In this document: positions 35,161 through 45,755 of the stretch, piece after piece
Position numbering within the stretch: position 1 is the stretch's first letter
Layout of the letters: each line of letters starts with the position of its first letter
Assembly: GCA_961205875.1 (NCBI GenBank)
Contig: OY540814.1
Coordinates: forward strand, 3,224,001-3,288,000
Reading direction: 5' to 3'
Length of the DNA: 64,000 bases
Origin: Sialis fuliginosa
Lineage: Eukaryota; Arthropoda; Insecta; Megaloptera; Sialidae
Notes under the pieces: generated by a model
Databases searched by the model: none
What the model was told of the DNA's origin: nothing
The model's input: the letters and a program-made list of their open reading frames with translations, nothing else
Made by a program: the position numbers and the translations under genes

Positions 35161-35525
35161 ATGAATCCAAAGCAACTAATTCCATTTTTACTTCCATGTT
35201 CTGAAAGAAATGGCAGTATTGTAATACCGTTGAAAAATTGTGTCGAAACTTCAACCCTTTTAAATAATATAAAAATTATAAAACACATAGGTACATTCAC
35301 GTGTAGTTTCAGAACCAGTTTTACTCAAAGTAATGAAAAACTAGAAATACATACATACATCCGTAAAAGTAATAGAGTGAGACTTAAATGCAAACAACGT
35401 GTGCAACTAGAATCAGCGAGGCCATAAAATATATTAATCTGTACATAAATTAAAAACTAAATTTAAAAAAAAAAAATTTATTGAAAAAATTACCGATAGT
35501 TCACAACTTACGGGGTGCTAGGCCA
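35161..35525 (+). pseudogene. Remnant of a repeated ORF tail (family M), plus copy
   Basis: The frame from 35161 runs 88 codons to TAA at 35425-35427. Its last part (TQSNEKLEIH, RKSNRVRL, KQRVQLESARP) parallels the reverse-strand frame ending at 12348. After the stop both copies share 'gatagttcacaact' and 'gtgctag'. Protein similarity persists although the DNA has diverged, suggesting both derive from one mobile element's coding end. I do not recognise the protein family. Confidence 0.45.
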
Positions 35526-36158
35526 ATAACCTTAATATTTTTAATTGCTTATTTTTCATGTCATGAAGAGGTCCAGTTATATACATATGTGCCATAATAA
35601 AAATAATATATGTTTCTCAAATAACATACATTGTTAGTAGAAAATTGAAAACGGTCGTAATAGATGTTGAGTACCACTGAAGTATAGTGAAAGGAGAGAA
35701 GAGAAAGGCTTTCTCGATTGAATGAGCGCGCGGTTCTCTCTACAATGAAATCAATTTCGCAATCGGTGCGGACAAAAATAAAACAATTATAAGATATTTT
35801 GTACAACGTAACATGCAATTGATGAAATACCGTCTCTGCTTTAAACGAGAACAAGTTTTATTTCTATAGAAACTGGAAAGAGTGCAATGTTAAATTGAAT
35901 GCAAGAATTATCGAAAGGCACATCTGACAAGAACTGCATTTTTCCATCAATTTTGCATTCAATTGTCTACTCTAGTTTATTTAAATTTTTATGCAGTTAG
36001 CAATTCAATTAAAAATATTAAACCTATCTATTTTAATCAGAGCTCGTGATAATTTTTTTCGCCATTTAATTATGTATAGATGATTTTCGACCCCCCCCCC
36101 CTTCACCATTAAATTGAGCGTTAGTATTGAATGTCCCCCGTCCCTCCGTTTTTTTTAA
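35526..36158. other. No gene recognised; C11 tract
   Basis: An 11-base C run sits at 36091-36101. The reverse frame 35561-35854 (97 codons) has no recognisable domain, signal peptide or partner exon and could be chance. Confidence 0.35.
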
Positions 36159-36627
36159 TGGCACTAGTCTTGGATCATACCCTAGTGTTGAACTCTTGTT
36201 TAATTAAATGTACTAAATTAGAAATATTTGTTAATATTTGATTACTGCCATTACTGAATCATAATCCATAGACACTAAACTGTAACAGCTTAAATTGATG
36301 ACAATCGACCAATGGGTGTCAAAAATGGTGGACATTGAAATCAGTGTAATTTATTGTATACATATAATAATAATAATACATTGTTTCTAATTTTACGACT
36401 CTTTATTTTATAACTTTTGTGTCGTAGTACTTCATCTACTAATCATTGGCAAGTGTCCATCACTGGGTGCTCATTACTGGTTTTAATTTATCCATTACTA
36501 TAATTTAAAAAAAAAAACGATATTTGTTTTATTAGTAACGCGAGTTCATGAGAATTATAAAAAAGAAGCCAATCCCAAAAAACAGTATACTTTGTTTTTC
36601 AAGCGGCCAAGACTGGTACCAGTACCT
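36159..36627 (+). mobile_element. MITE family A, copy 7 (diverged, internally deleted)
   Basis: The left end is worn ('ggcactagtcttggatcata'). The right end 'actggtaccagtacct' is good. Several internal family blocks are recognisable with more substitutions than in other copies, so this is an older insertion. Confidence 0.8.
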
Positions 36628-36689
36628 TATCTTTTATCACGTCATTCAACCAATTCTGCATAATTTTTGCGTGATTCCACATCGTTCCT

Positions 36690-36800
36690 ACTTTAAAGGT
36701 TAATTAACCCAAGGTATAGAGTCAGTCATCAACCACTATAAATGCCTGTATATTGGGCATTATCGTGAGTTTCCGTAACCGATTAGAAAATATCAGTGCC
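36690..36800 (+). promoter_or_regulatory. Candidate core promoter
   Basis: TTTAAAGG at 36692-36699 is followed 31-32 bases later by an arthropod-type initiator TCAGTC (36722-36727). Alternatively TATAAAT at 36737-36743 would set a start near 36768. The surrounding 36660-36960 is more complex in composition than the flanking AT-rich DNA. Both are inferred from motif and spacing only. Confidence 0.35.
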
Positions 36801-36924
36801 GTTTTTCATCCGGATAGTATCAACTACACTGACTGCTTGCAAACTCGGACTATGTCATTAATATTCCTGCCGATCCCACGCAATCGCTTGCGTGTTTCTA
36901 TATTTGGATATTAATTTAGAGACA

Positions 36925-36989
36925 ATGGCAGTCGTTCGGAATTCAATGGTGCCATTTTTTATTTTATTGGTTATTGTTGCGAACGCGAT
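36925..36989 (+). CDS. Candidate signal-peptide exon of a secreted protein
   Basis: Not a recognised gene. ATG at 36925 sits in a good start context (gacaATGG). The 22-codon frame begins MAVVRNS, has a hydrophobic core FFILLVIV (residues 11-18) and an ANA motif at 19-21 suited to signal peptidase. The frame would stop at TAA 36991-36993, but a GT at 36990-36991 (GTAACA, a weak donor) could splice it to further exons. Upstream, 'ttaatttag' at 36909-36917 could serve as an acceptor, or the exon could start at the candidate promoter near 36720. An upstream ATG at 36852 opens a 20-codon frame. Short first exons carrying just a signal peptide are common for insect secreted and cuticular proteins. 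No downstream exon was found, so chance remains possible. Confidence 0.35.
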
Positions 36990-37088
36990 GTAACAAATTA
37001 TATATTTTCAATTAATTTAGTTCTTCAGATACATACATATATCTAAATGAATTGCAAAAAAATAAAAATTTATATGGTCATGGAGGCA

Positions 37089-37633
37089 AATAAGGCCCAC
37101 CTTAATTAAAAATATTATATTTCGGGTAATAAGTTATTTATAATAAAAAGGCTATGTTAATGGTAAACTTTGGTTTATTATTAATCTAAAGAAGTATGAA
37201 AACCAACTTTTCTTAAATGATTTTTTCATTTTTAAGACATCTTAAAAAAAAGTAACTTTGGGTCTTATTAAACTATGATGGTATAATAAAATAAGGCCAC
37301 TTAACTAAATTAAACATTTTCAGATAATTATAATGTTATTTTGTATGGAAACTATGTTTAAATCAACATTTGGCGTAATGTTTGCTTAATTACAGCTAAT
37401 AAATAAACAATTAATAATTTTATTTTAACATTTATTTTTTATCCATAACGTGCCGATGCTGCATCCATAGCAGCTGTTAAACTCTCGCCAGATCACGTTA
37501 TTTTTTCGTTGTAGATGATTTTTTTATTGAACTATTAGTAAATAAAAATGACATACCAATCTAGAACAAAATATGTGATCATAAATTGTGATAAATAATA
37601 AAAAGTCCAATCTTAAATTTGGTGGGCCTTATT
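37089..37633. mobile_element. MITE-like element with AATAAGGCCCACC TIRs, 545 bp
   Basis: The left end AATAAGGCCCACC is mirrored by GGTGGGCCTTATT on the right, and 'taaggccac' also occurs internally at about 37292. The target duplication is unclear. There is no coding frame. Confidence 0.65.
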
Positions 37634-38375
37634 ATACGTATTGATATAAGATAATTCTCCATAGGATTTATAAAAGTATAATGTGCATTTTTTTAAATTG
37701 TAAATAAAAATATAAATTTCAACAATCCTGGTTACGCCACTGTGCTAACGAGAGGGTTAAGTATTTAATATATTGTTAGTTATTATTAAAAAAAAGGACA
37801 TAACTTGTATAATTATTATATTATTAGAATGTGCATCGATGTATCACTGTAAAAAACTGTTTTATATGTATAAAAAAAGTTACAATATATGAGGGATTAA
37901 AAAAACATGGATATTCCATTTGTGAACATACACATAATACGGCTTTCAACTGTTCTTTTTTACAACACGAAACCTTGTGTTAATAACCTAATAAATAAAA
38001 TATCAGTATCGAATGTTAATGTTTTTTTTAATGAAAACATTTTGATTCAGGTGATTTATAATGTGGTCCACCTACATCTACATAAATAAAAGAAAAAGAA
38101 AGTGATAATACAGTTTTAGATCACGCTGGATGTTGAAATCAATTATGTAAAACTTAAATTCTATTTTTTTAAGTTATAAATTTGGGGGCCCTGGTGCCCG
38201 GGACCTGGGTCAACTGAAACAAAACAGTTTAGATACGTTTCGTGCGTGAAACTGGGCATGTTGTACTGCTATATAGTTGTAATAATGAATATCTTTAAGG
38301 CTTTGAATAAAAATATATTTGTTTTGTAACTGACATAAAAAAATTAGGAGGATCTCAATTCGAAGTATATAAATT
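37634..38375. other. No gene recognised; GC-rich patch
   Basis: Mostly AT-rich. A short patch 'gggggccctggtgcccggga' at about 38184-38203 resembles subterminal parts of hAT-type MITEs but no pair of ends was found. The plus frame 37907-38089 is AT-driven. Confidence 0.35.
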
Positions 38376-38690
38376 TAAATTGTCAGATTAGTTATTACAA
38401 AAACAAATGCAATTTAATTCAAATTGTCAAATAAGTTATTCTAAAAATGTGTGTTATATTATTGACATTAGGATATTAGAAAACTAACATTCATAATACA
38501 AAAGTGAGTTTTATTTCTGACCAATTCCATTAAAATTTTTCATATAGGTACATAATAAAAAAATATTTATATAAACTATATGGAAACAATAAATAATCAG
38601 TGATCAAGTTTTTATAATCATACCATGTTGGGAAGTTGATTGTGTGAACCTAAAAGTCTCACCCCAACCCAAGGCTTGTTTATATAAAAG
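38376..38690 (+). repeat. Family G repeat, direct copy of 56040-56340
   Basis: Blocks 'gtgtgttatattattgacat', 'aggatattagaaaactaaca', 'actatatggaaacaataaat' and 'caccccaacccaaggctt' recur in the same order and spacing at 56040-56340 with few differences. The plus frame 38644-38832 begins inside this repeat and is not supported. From 38691 to 39021 nothing is recognised. Confidence 0.85.
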
Positions 38691-39023
38691 AAAAAAAGGA
38701 AAAAAGAAACTTTTAAGAACCACTGATTATGACGTAATTTCTAATCTAAATCAAATTTACTGTCAGACTATCTGCATGTGTGTATGTTTAAAAAACTGTA
38801 ATGGTAAAAGATATGCGGTAAAAACTAACTAAAGGATGTGCGCGTTATTTACTGAGATTTATTGAATATAATTGTGTTGAATTACTGACCAGAAAAAATG
38901 TACTCTTTATTGTTGGGAATTTCTTATAATATTCGAAGGTCAATCATAAAACGAACGTGAGTATTGAAATAACTTGAAAGTGAATGTCTCAAGCAGAAGT
39001 CGCCAAAATGGTAACATGATATA

Positions 39024-39199
39024 AGGTACTGGCACCAGTCTTGGATATGACCCCAAGTAAATAATTTTTTAATTAAATGCACTGAATTAGAAATATTTGT
39101 TGATATTTGATTACTACTATTTCTGAATATTAATCTATTATATATTTAACTGTCTTACAGCGTGATTTGATGACAATGTCAATAGGTGTCAAAATGGTT
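39024..39199 (+). mobile_element. MITE family A, copy 8 (left-end fragment)
   Basis: An intact left end AGGTACTGGCACCAGT after TA, then family sequence to 'gtgtcaaaatggtt', where it stops. Confidence 0.85.
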
Positions 39200-39865
39200 A
39201 TTTTTTCGATATTTTTCGAAAACGGTTGATCTTATGACAAATGAACAAAGTATATATTTGTGTATTTTGTATCATATAATCTTCCACATGTACCCAACTA
39301 AGGAAAAAAATTAATAACAAAAAGAATACTTGATAAAAATCGGCGGGCCCACTGGCCTCATACACTCCTGGTCTAAATTATTATTAATTGATACTGGAAA
39401 TCGATAACACTTATTAATCCCTGTATCAAATTTCAGAACTGTACCACAATGGGTTCTCTAGATATTAAATAAACACTCATTTTAGGTAGAAGACTGTAGC
39501 TCCCTCAGGAAGAATTTCCGGACATAGGTTCATATAAGGTTTTTTGCTTAAAATTACATCTTCGATCTACTGTTAAATTTTTTCACCCTGCATACTGTTA
39601 TATGTGTAGCGATACATTGGTTGAAGATTTCATCCTTTACCCAGAAGCCAAGACAGTTATAGACATAATATTTGATTTATACCAGAGTTACTGTGTTTAC
39701 ATCTCGTTTACTTAAACCTCACCTTATCAAAGAAGGTTTACAATTAAGCAGTAATGTTTACTTAAAGTCTGTAACTAGGGTGAGTTGACGTGTTAATGTT
39801 ATATCCGGTTCCCGTAGGTGAATAAAATATATTCAATATTAAGTTTTTAAAAATCTAACACACCA
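39200..39865. other. No gene recognised; Penelope-like tail fragment
   Basis: 'acccagaagccaagac' at about 39649 matches the end of the Penelope-type insert at 26059-26074. Nearby 'ggttgaagatttcatccttt' may be a decayed version of its core. The rest is unrecognised. Confidence 0.35.
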
Positions 39866-40135
39866 GAATCGTCAAATTTGAAACAATATAAAGCAGTTGC
39901 TATGGTAATTTAATAATTAATAAATAAATTATTTTATTATTATTAAATTAGTTTAAATATCCACCATTTTGACACCTATTGGCCCATTGTATCAAATCAC
40001 GCTGTAAGACAGTTAAATGTATATAGATTAATATTCAGAAATGGTAGTAATCAAATATCAACAAATATTTATTCAGTACATTTAATTAAAAAATAGCCAT
40101 TACTGGAGTCATATCCAAGACTGGAGCCAGTACCT
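39866..40135 (-). mobile_element. MITE family A, copy 9 (right-hand half, reversed)
   Basis: Family blocks from 'aatcgtcaaatttgaaacaa' to the terminus 'actggagccagtacct', with TA following. It lies inverted relative to the fragment at 39024-39199, so the two could be parts of two separate insertions or one rearranged copy. Confidence 0.85.
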
Positions 40136-40564
40136 TATATAGATTTGATATGAAAGTAATTTAAAAGGATAATGTGAAGAAGATAATATCCTTATTCAAA
40201 TATATTACCTTGTTGATCAAAACATTCACTAAATAAATATGTCAATAACCTTTTACTGAAATATATTTTAGCGAAAATATAAATTACAATTTGAATTAAG
40301 TTTTAAATTCTACCCGCATAACTCATATTGCAATTTCATCATGCGTATCATTGCAGTAATATGAGGCGTATCAAACTCTTTGATAACGTATTGCAACAAA
40401 TTATCTAAAATTATTATGAATTCATTACAAAATAAACACTTTGTATATATGTGTATACACACATGAGGTTAAATAACAAAATATTAAATATATTAAATAT
40501 TATAACAAAAAAATTCATTAGCTTCATTAAAGATTATAGTTTACAATTAGTACACGTCGTCTAT
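40136..40564. other. No gene recognised
   Basis: AT-rich sequence. 'tatatatgtgtatacacaca' at about 40443 is a small palindrome-like tract. Nothing else is seen. Confidence 0.4.
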
Positions 40565-40745
40565 ATATATATATATATAAAGATCAACGTGTCTGTCGGT
40601 CTGTCTCTCTATCCGTCAGTGCCCTTATCACCCCCTATAGGAGGAACACATTGATGCAAATTTCACTCAAATCGGTCCAGCAGTTTTTTGATTACCTCAA
40701 ACAAACACACTTTTATTTTTATTTTTAAAAAGTATATATAGATAA
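40565..40745 (+). repeat. Retroposon 3'-end-like repeat
   Basis: (TA)n, then a GTCT/CTCT-rich stretch, 'tgatgcaaatttcactcaaa', 'tcggtccagcagttttttga' and 'caaacaaacacacttttatt'. The layout is parallel to family N tails but the sequence differs, so this is a related retroposon lineage. Confidence 0.5.
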
Positions 40746-41857
40746 AATAATAATGCCTTTCTGCATTATATCGATCTGTTATAGTCTATTGAAACCAACA
40801 CAGAGAGTAGAACCTTTACAAAAAAATCAATAAAAATATTAATGAATAATCTCCCCTATAAATTTTTTTTCTATTATGTCTCATTAGTTATGGAGTAGTA
40901 AACAAATTAAATTGTAATTGCATTATCATTTATAATGCGACTGCAGTGAAAATGACATTAGTATCCGCCCTTTGACGGATTGTATATTTTATTAGGTTAC
41001 TTACAATTTAATAGATACCTAGATTATAAGTATATAGGTATATGGAATTATTATATTTAATAAAAACTATATACCTAATATCTGATATTATCAAAAAGAT
41101 AATAAAATTAATAATAACGTTTTTTTCTAAACGTTGATTATTTTTGTTTACAGATTAATTATTAATAAAAATGATGGGCCAAAAATAAAATGCATTGAAA
41201 CAGTTTTAAATGAATGTGTCATATGTAACAAAAATAAAGAGAGGAAAACTAAAAAAAAATACTGGATTTATCATTTTATTTTTAACTTCAAAGGATATAA
41301 ATATATTGCATATAAAAAACAGCAATAGAAACGACATAAAACGAAAAATATATACACGTAATTTCATAATGAGGAAAAATCATACACAGAAAAAAACATA
41401 CATGGACTACATATACAATCGTAAATAAAATTAGAAACTTTATTTACATAACATTACAATAAAATTCTGAAGAATTCTATTTATATTTAGATTCTGACAT
41501 AAATTCAATACGTTTAAATCTCTAAATCCCCAAGTTCAATTTCGTAGATAAAACAATAATAACATATTTATAATATTATAACCAATAGGTCACCTACGTG
41601 ATAATACTTTTTAGGTAATATATTTGAAGTATTGTACACATCATGAAACTAGAGCACAACCTCATTACTCCACAGCCAACGTATTACAACCAAGTCAGTG
41701 AAACTAGTATAGCAAGTTGATGGCTGACAATGTAGTATAAAAAATAACTGATAGTAAGTAAGCTATGACTACACACACACACATATACATACATGTACAT
41801 GCACCCATGCAACCTAGAAGATCGATTATATTATTGGACACAACATAGAGACACTTA
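40746..41857. other. No gene recognised
   Basis: AT-rich. The overlapping plus frames at 41134-41428 are Lys/Ile/Asn-rich translations of A/T runs. A short AC-rich tract sits at 41770-41790. If the minus-strand exon at 41859-42060 is real, this is the start of its first intron. Confidence 0.4.
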
Positions 41858-41858
41858 C

Positions 41859-42060
41859 ATCGTTCTTGTTGTTATCACTTCAGGTCTAGTGTGAACATAG
41901 AAACACGTGAATCCACCAACAATGCACACATGCAATATAAAAACAACTGCACCACAAAACACTGTTTCAACAATTAATTATTTGTTGTTGTGAAACACAC
42001 AACGCGCGATTGACAGACGGAACAAGTATGGCCGACACAAATCGCGGTCACAACTGAACT
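41859..42060 (-). other. Candidate noncoding first exon (minus strand)
   Basis: Reading leftward from a candidate initiator at 42062-42057, about 200 bases of mixed-composition, GTG-rich leader-like sequence end at a strong splice donor, GAT followed by GTAAGT (intron from 41858). No long frame is present. A small upstream-type frame of 18 codons runs from ATG at 41931 to TGA at 41875. This combination fits a 5'-UTR exon whose coding exons lie further left, possibly beyond the window. On the plus strand the same place ends with 'ttatcacttcag', which could act as an acceptor, so a plus-strand reading is not excluded. Confidence 0.45.
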
Positions 42061-42170
42061 GAGAGCACTAGCGCTGCCGACATACACTCCCCCCTCGCGG
42101 TCCCCCGGTACCCCTCCGGCCGGCTCGTGGAGCACTCGCGATCACGGTGTCGTATAAATCGGTACCGGTG
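42057..42170 (-). promoter_or_regulatory. Candidate TATA-less promoter with tandem initiators
   Basis: On the minus strand two overlapping initiators TCAGTT (42062-42057 and 42057-42052) lie downstream of a strikingly GC/CpG-rich block (42062-42150, with 'ccggccggaggggtaccggg' on the minus strand). No TATA box lies near -30. At +28 to +32 from the first initiator is GGCCA, 4 of 5 matches to the downstream promoter element. The short reverse frame through the GC-rich block (42068-42250) is not supported as coding. Confidence 0.42.
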
Positions 42171-43737
42171 TACAAAAAATGCATTGTAGCTTTTATGCAT
42201 TTTATTATTGATTTAATAGATTTATAGATCGTATTAATTTGGTGATGCAATTTTATTATTTAATCCAATCATATACATATCAAATCTTATTATATATATG
42301 ATCCCAATCTACCTTTCTTATTCATTCGACAGTTAAAACAGCTGTTTTTAAATATAAGAAATTATTTTCATTGTTGAAATTTTATGTTTTTGTTTTAAAT
42401 ATCACAGGAATGGTGGGTGGGATCCTGACCCCTCACAAATCTTTCTTTTATATCGATTATAAAATAGGAAACGCATTTATAATAAATATGTTATGCAATA
42501 TTTTGCATCAAAAATAATAAATATATAATAAATAATTTATTTTTATTTAAAAAGATAATATTCATAAGAGAAGGGGGGAAATAATTATTATTATTTTTAT
42601 ACACATATTTCCATAGTTGTATTTTTATAATTTATAAAAAAAAAATATTTATTCAAAATTAGTAATAAGAAGTAAATTAAGTATTTTTTTACCCTGTCCT
42701 TTCATTTTTTAAATTGTTTTGTTAATAATTCTTTTAAAAGTATAAAAAAAAAATACACTCAATATAAATATTTCTAATTGTTACAGCACCGTGATTATAG
42801 CGCATGCGCGCATCGCATGAATATCAATCGTACGCGATTATACGTTAATTAATAAAATCTCCACGATACGTACGGATTGTTTATACGATTGTACAGTGCC
42901 TCTAGCGCAAGTTATATCTTAAACAATTGGTGATGTTTCAATGTTGACGTTTAATTTTACTTTTTATTTCAAAATTATTGTTGTTTTTTTTTAGTTGGTA
43001 TTTCTTGATTTATCTGTATGCATTTCATCATAATTATTAATAAAATGATGTTTTGGTGTATGTATAAAATTTTGTACGCGTGTGTGACAAAATATTTAAA
43101 TAATGTGAAAACACTGAAAACTAGTTTAATAATTTTATTAAATATCGAACTAAGGACTTCCGGTTGCAACGAGATGAGACGAGTCGATACGGAAGTTAAG
43201 TGATTCTCGTCTCGATGTCAAATTTTTTAAGTGACAGTTTCAACTTGTGGAAATTGAACCCATCTTGCATTTTATTAGAAATCATCAATTTTATTTTAAA
43301 TATTCTTTTTTTCTAAATAGGCACTTTCCTGAACTAACCAATATAAATTTGGTGTTATCATTTCCTTTTCATTTTTTATGAATGTTTATATTAACAATTT
43401 TTAATTTTTCCATAATACAGGTCTGCCCTAACTCAATTATCCTATATTCCTATTTTCAATGTCTTTTTCATAAATTACAATTGAATTTGGTCTGTAAGCA
43501 AGAGAGATGATAGTTCCAAAAAGACGTTTCTCTGTTATTGACCTATCACTGAAAAACTTTTAAATGCAATATAAAACATGTATTATTCATTAATTTCATA
43601 ATTCACAAAAAAACAATTGATTTTTTTTAAACCCGAATAATACGCCGCTGACTTTACGGAGCACATTTTTTCGGAGCACACTGGTAACAATATTTGGTAG
43701 CGTGTTATGAGTCCTATATATGTCCTTGTCTATGAAA
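42171..43737. other. No gene recognised; GCGCATGCGC palindrome
   Basis: AT-rich apart from a patch at about 42785-42860 holding 'agcgcatgcgcgcatcgcat', similar to 1814-1830. Around 43145-43215 'gagatgagacgag' and 'tctcgtctcg' recall the gagacgag-rich stretch at 55390-55500. No gene was found. Confidence 0.35.
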
Positions 43738-43745
43738 TATACTAC

Positions 43746-43968
43746 CAGGACCGTAACTAGAGGCTCTGGGGCCCCGGGGCAGCAAGTATCCGAGGGTTAC
43801 ATATGCAAAATATAAATATAAAAATTGAAGACTTTTTTTTTCGTTGCTACCTCAGTCTTCAGTTTTTGCATGTTACTAATTTTAAAGACTTTTTTTTTTG
43901 TTCCTCAATCTTGCCGACACAATTTTACGCTGCTGCGGGGGCTCCCTATGCTGGTAGTTACGGCCCTG
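43746..43968. mobile_element. hAT-type MITE, 223 bp
   Basis: The left end CAGGACCGTAACTA and the right end read inward CAGGGCCGTAACTA match at 13 of 14 bases. Inverted similarity continues over about 40 bp to 'gggcagc' and 'gctgcgg'. The 8-bp flanks are tatactac and tatactat, 7 of 8 matching. Between the GC-rich ends the interior is AT-rich. Confidence 0.87.
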
Positions 43969-43976
43969 TATACTAT

Positions 43977-44235
43977 TAAACCATCCCCATAGTTTCTGCT
44001 GTATTATTTTAGGATAATGAACTTTGGATAACAGTATCGCCATTTGTAAGTGTTCCCGAGCTGTCAAAAATACTTCACTATAGGCCACGATGATTGATTC
44101 GAAAAGTGTTGTCGCGATCGCTGGTCCTGCCAAAATCTATTTTTCTCTTACTGAAAATAATCAGCTTTACCTGTGGGCGCTCCGCCACGACTGACTCCGT
44201 CGACAGCGTGGCTCCCACTTTCTAGAAAGCGCGCG
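43977..44235 (-). other. Compositionally distinct island with a short open frame
   Basis: Bases 44170-44230 are GC-rich and form an imperfect hairpin (gtgggagc with gcgcccac, then ccacg with cgtgg, on the minus strand). A reverse frame with no ATG runs from 44221 to a stop at 44078-44080: VGATLSTESVVAERPQ, then 31 more residues rich in Arg, Lys and Asp. A second reverse frame (44133-43882) overlaps it and enters the neighbouring MITE. No family is recognised. It could be a remnant exon, an element end or a structured RNA. Confidence 0.3.
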
Positions 44236-44445
44236 TGACTCTATTAACTATTTTATGTATATATACAGCTTTTTTGACATTGAAGGACACCAGACTAGTG
44301 CACAAGGATTCTTATAAAACTAATAAACTTACCAGTAATCATTTTTGTTTCTCTTATTTTTCTTCTATACCCGTTAAGACTGTTAAGGGCTCGACATAAG
44401 GAAATAAATAGGGTTCATTTTTGAGTTAGAAAAAATAATAAATAA
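44236..44445. other. No gene recognised
   Basis: A mixed-composition spacer between the GC-rich island and the tandem element, without recognised modules. Confidence 0.35.
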
Positions 44446-45755
44446 AATGGCCAAGTGCGTGTTGGGCACGCACATGATAGGTTTCTGTAGTCATTACGAT
44501 TTATAAACAATAATTATTTCAACGGACGCTCTGATAACGACATTTAAATGCAAATATATCGTGACTGAAGGGTTAAAATCAAAAGGTCATATAACATTTT
44601 TTGTTGCATTTTAGGAGACCTATCTAAATGGGTTAAGTAAAAAAAAATTTGAGAACAGTTTTCAGTCTATGGGAGGGGGTCCAAAATAATTTTGACAGTG
44701 TTCGTTATAATTTTCAGTGAAAGTACTAACTCAAAGCTACATTCTGAATTTTTTTCAGATTTTTTGAATGGATAGTTTAGAAATTAGGGTGGGGGGGGGA
44801 CGCTCTGATAACGACATTTAAATGCAAATATATCGTGACTGAAGGGTTAAAATCAAAAGATCATTTAACAAGTTTTGTTGCATTTTGGGAGACCTATCTA
44901 ATGACATCCCACTCAATGGGTTAAGTGAAAAAATAATGTGAGTTCATTTTTCAGTCTATGGGAGGGGGGTCCAAAATAATTTTGACAGTGTTCGTTATAA
45001 TTTTCAGTGGAAGTACTAATTAAAAGCTACATTCTAAATTTTTTTCAGATTTTTTGAAAAGATAGTTTAGAAATTAAGGCGTGGGGGGGGACGCTCTGAT
45101 AACGACATTTAAATGCAAATATATCGTGACTGAAAGGTTAAAATCAAAAGATCATTTAACATTTTTTGTTGCATTTTAGGATACCTATCCAATGACATCA
45201 CATTCAATGGGATATGTGAAAAAAAATTGTGAGTTCATTTTTCAGTCAATGGGAGTGGGGGCCAAAATAATTTTGACAGTGTTCGTTATAATTTTCAGTG
45301 GAAGAACTAATTAAAGGCTACATTCATGAATTATTTCAGATTTTTTAAATTGATAGTTTAGAAATTAGGGGGGGGGCGCTTTTATCACGACTTTGAACGC
45401 AATTATATCGTGACTGAAGGGTTAAAATCATAAGTTTATAAGTTAAAATCAAAATGTCATATTGCATTTTTTATTGCATTTTAGGAGACCTATCTAAAGA
45501 CTTAATTTAATTAATTTTCACTTAATGGATTACGTGAAAATTTTTTTTTGAAAATACTTTTCAGTCTATGGAGAGGGGGTCCAAAAAAAATTTTTTTTTC
45601 ATAAATATTATCATTTCTGTTTTTGGGTTATCAGTCTTCGTCTGTATACCAAATTTCATCTTAATCGGCTTAAAATTTTTGAGGACGGACGGACATGGCG
45701 AAACTATAAAGTTTCCTAGTTTTCTACGGAAACCTAAAAATAGGGATATTTTCTA
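44446..45755 (+). repeat. Repeat family R with ~275-290-bp tandem units
   Basis: It opens 'atggccaagtgcgtgttggg' and 'cacgcacatgataggtttct'. Units starting 'gacgctctgataacgacatt' are at 44525, 44799, 45090 and, diverged, 45376. Each has 'gcattttaggagacctatct' or a variant and 'cagtctatgggagggggtcc' or a variant. It closes with 'aatcggcttaaaatttttga', 'ggacggacatggcgaaact' and 'tctacggaaaccta'. The single-unit copy at 50085-50578 shows the same head and tail. The 'ggtttc' start and 'ggaaacc' end give the family weakly inverted ends. Confidence 0.85.

Noticed and set aside
35561-35854. 97-codon reverse frame
   Set aside because: No recognisable domain, signal peptide or splice context. The length is possible by chance in this composition.
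41134-41428. Two overlapping plus frames rich in Lys, Ile and Asn
   Set aside because: Overlapping frames in A-rich DNA with low complexity. Nothing indicates selection.
42068-42250. Reverse frame through the GC-rich block as a coding exon
   Set aside because: Its Arg/Gly-rich end reflects GC-rich promoter-like DNA and its start lies in AT-rich DNA. The promoter/leader reading explains the block better.
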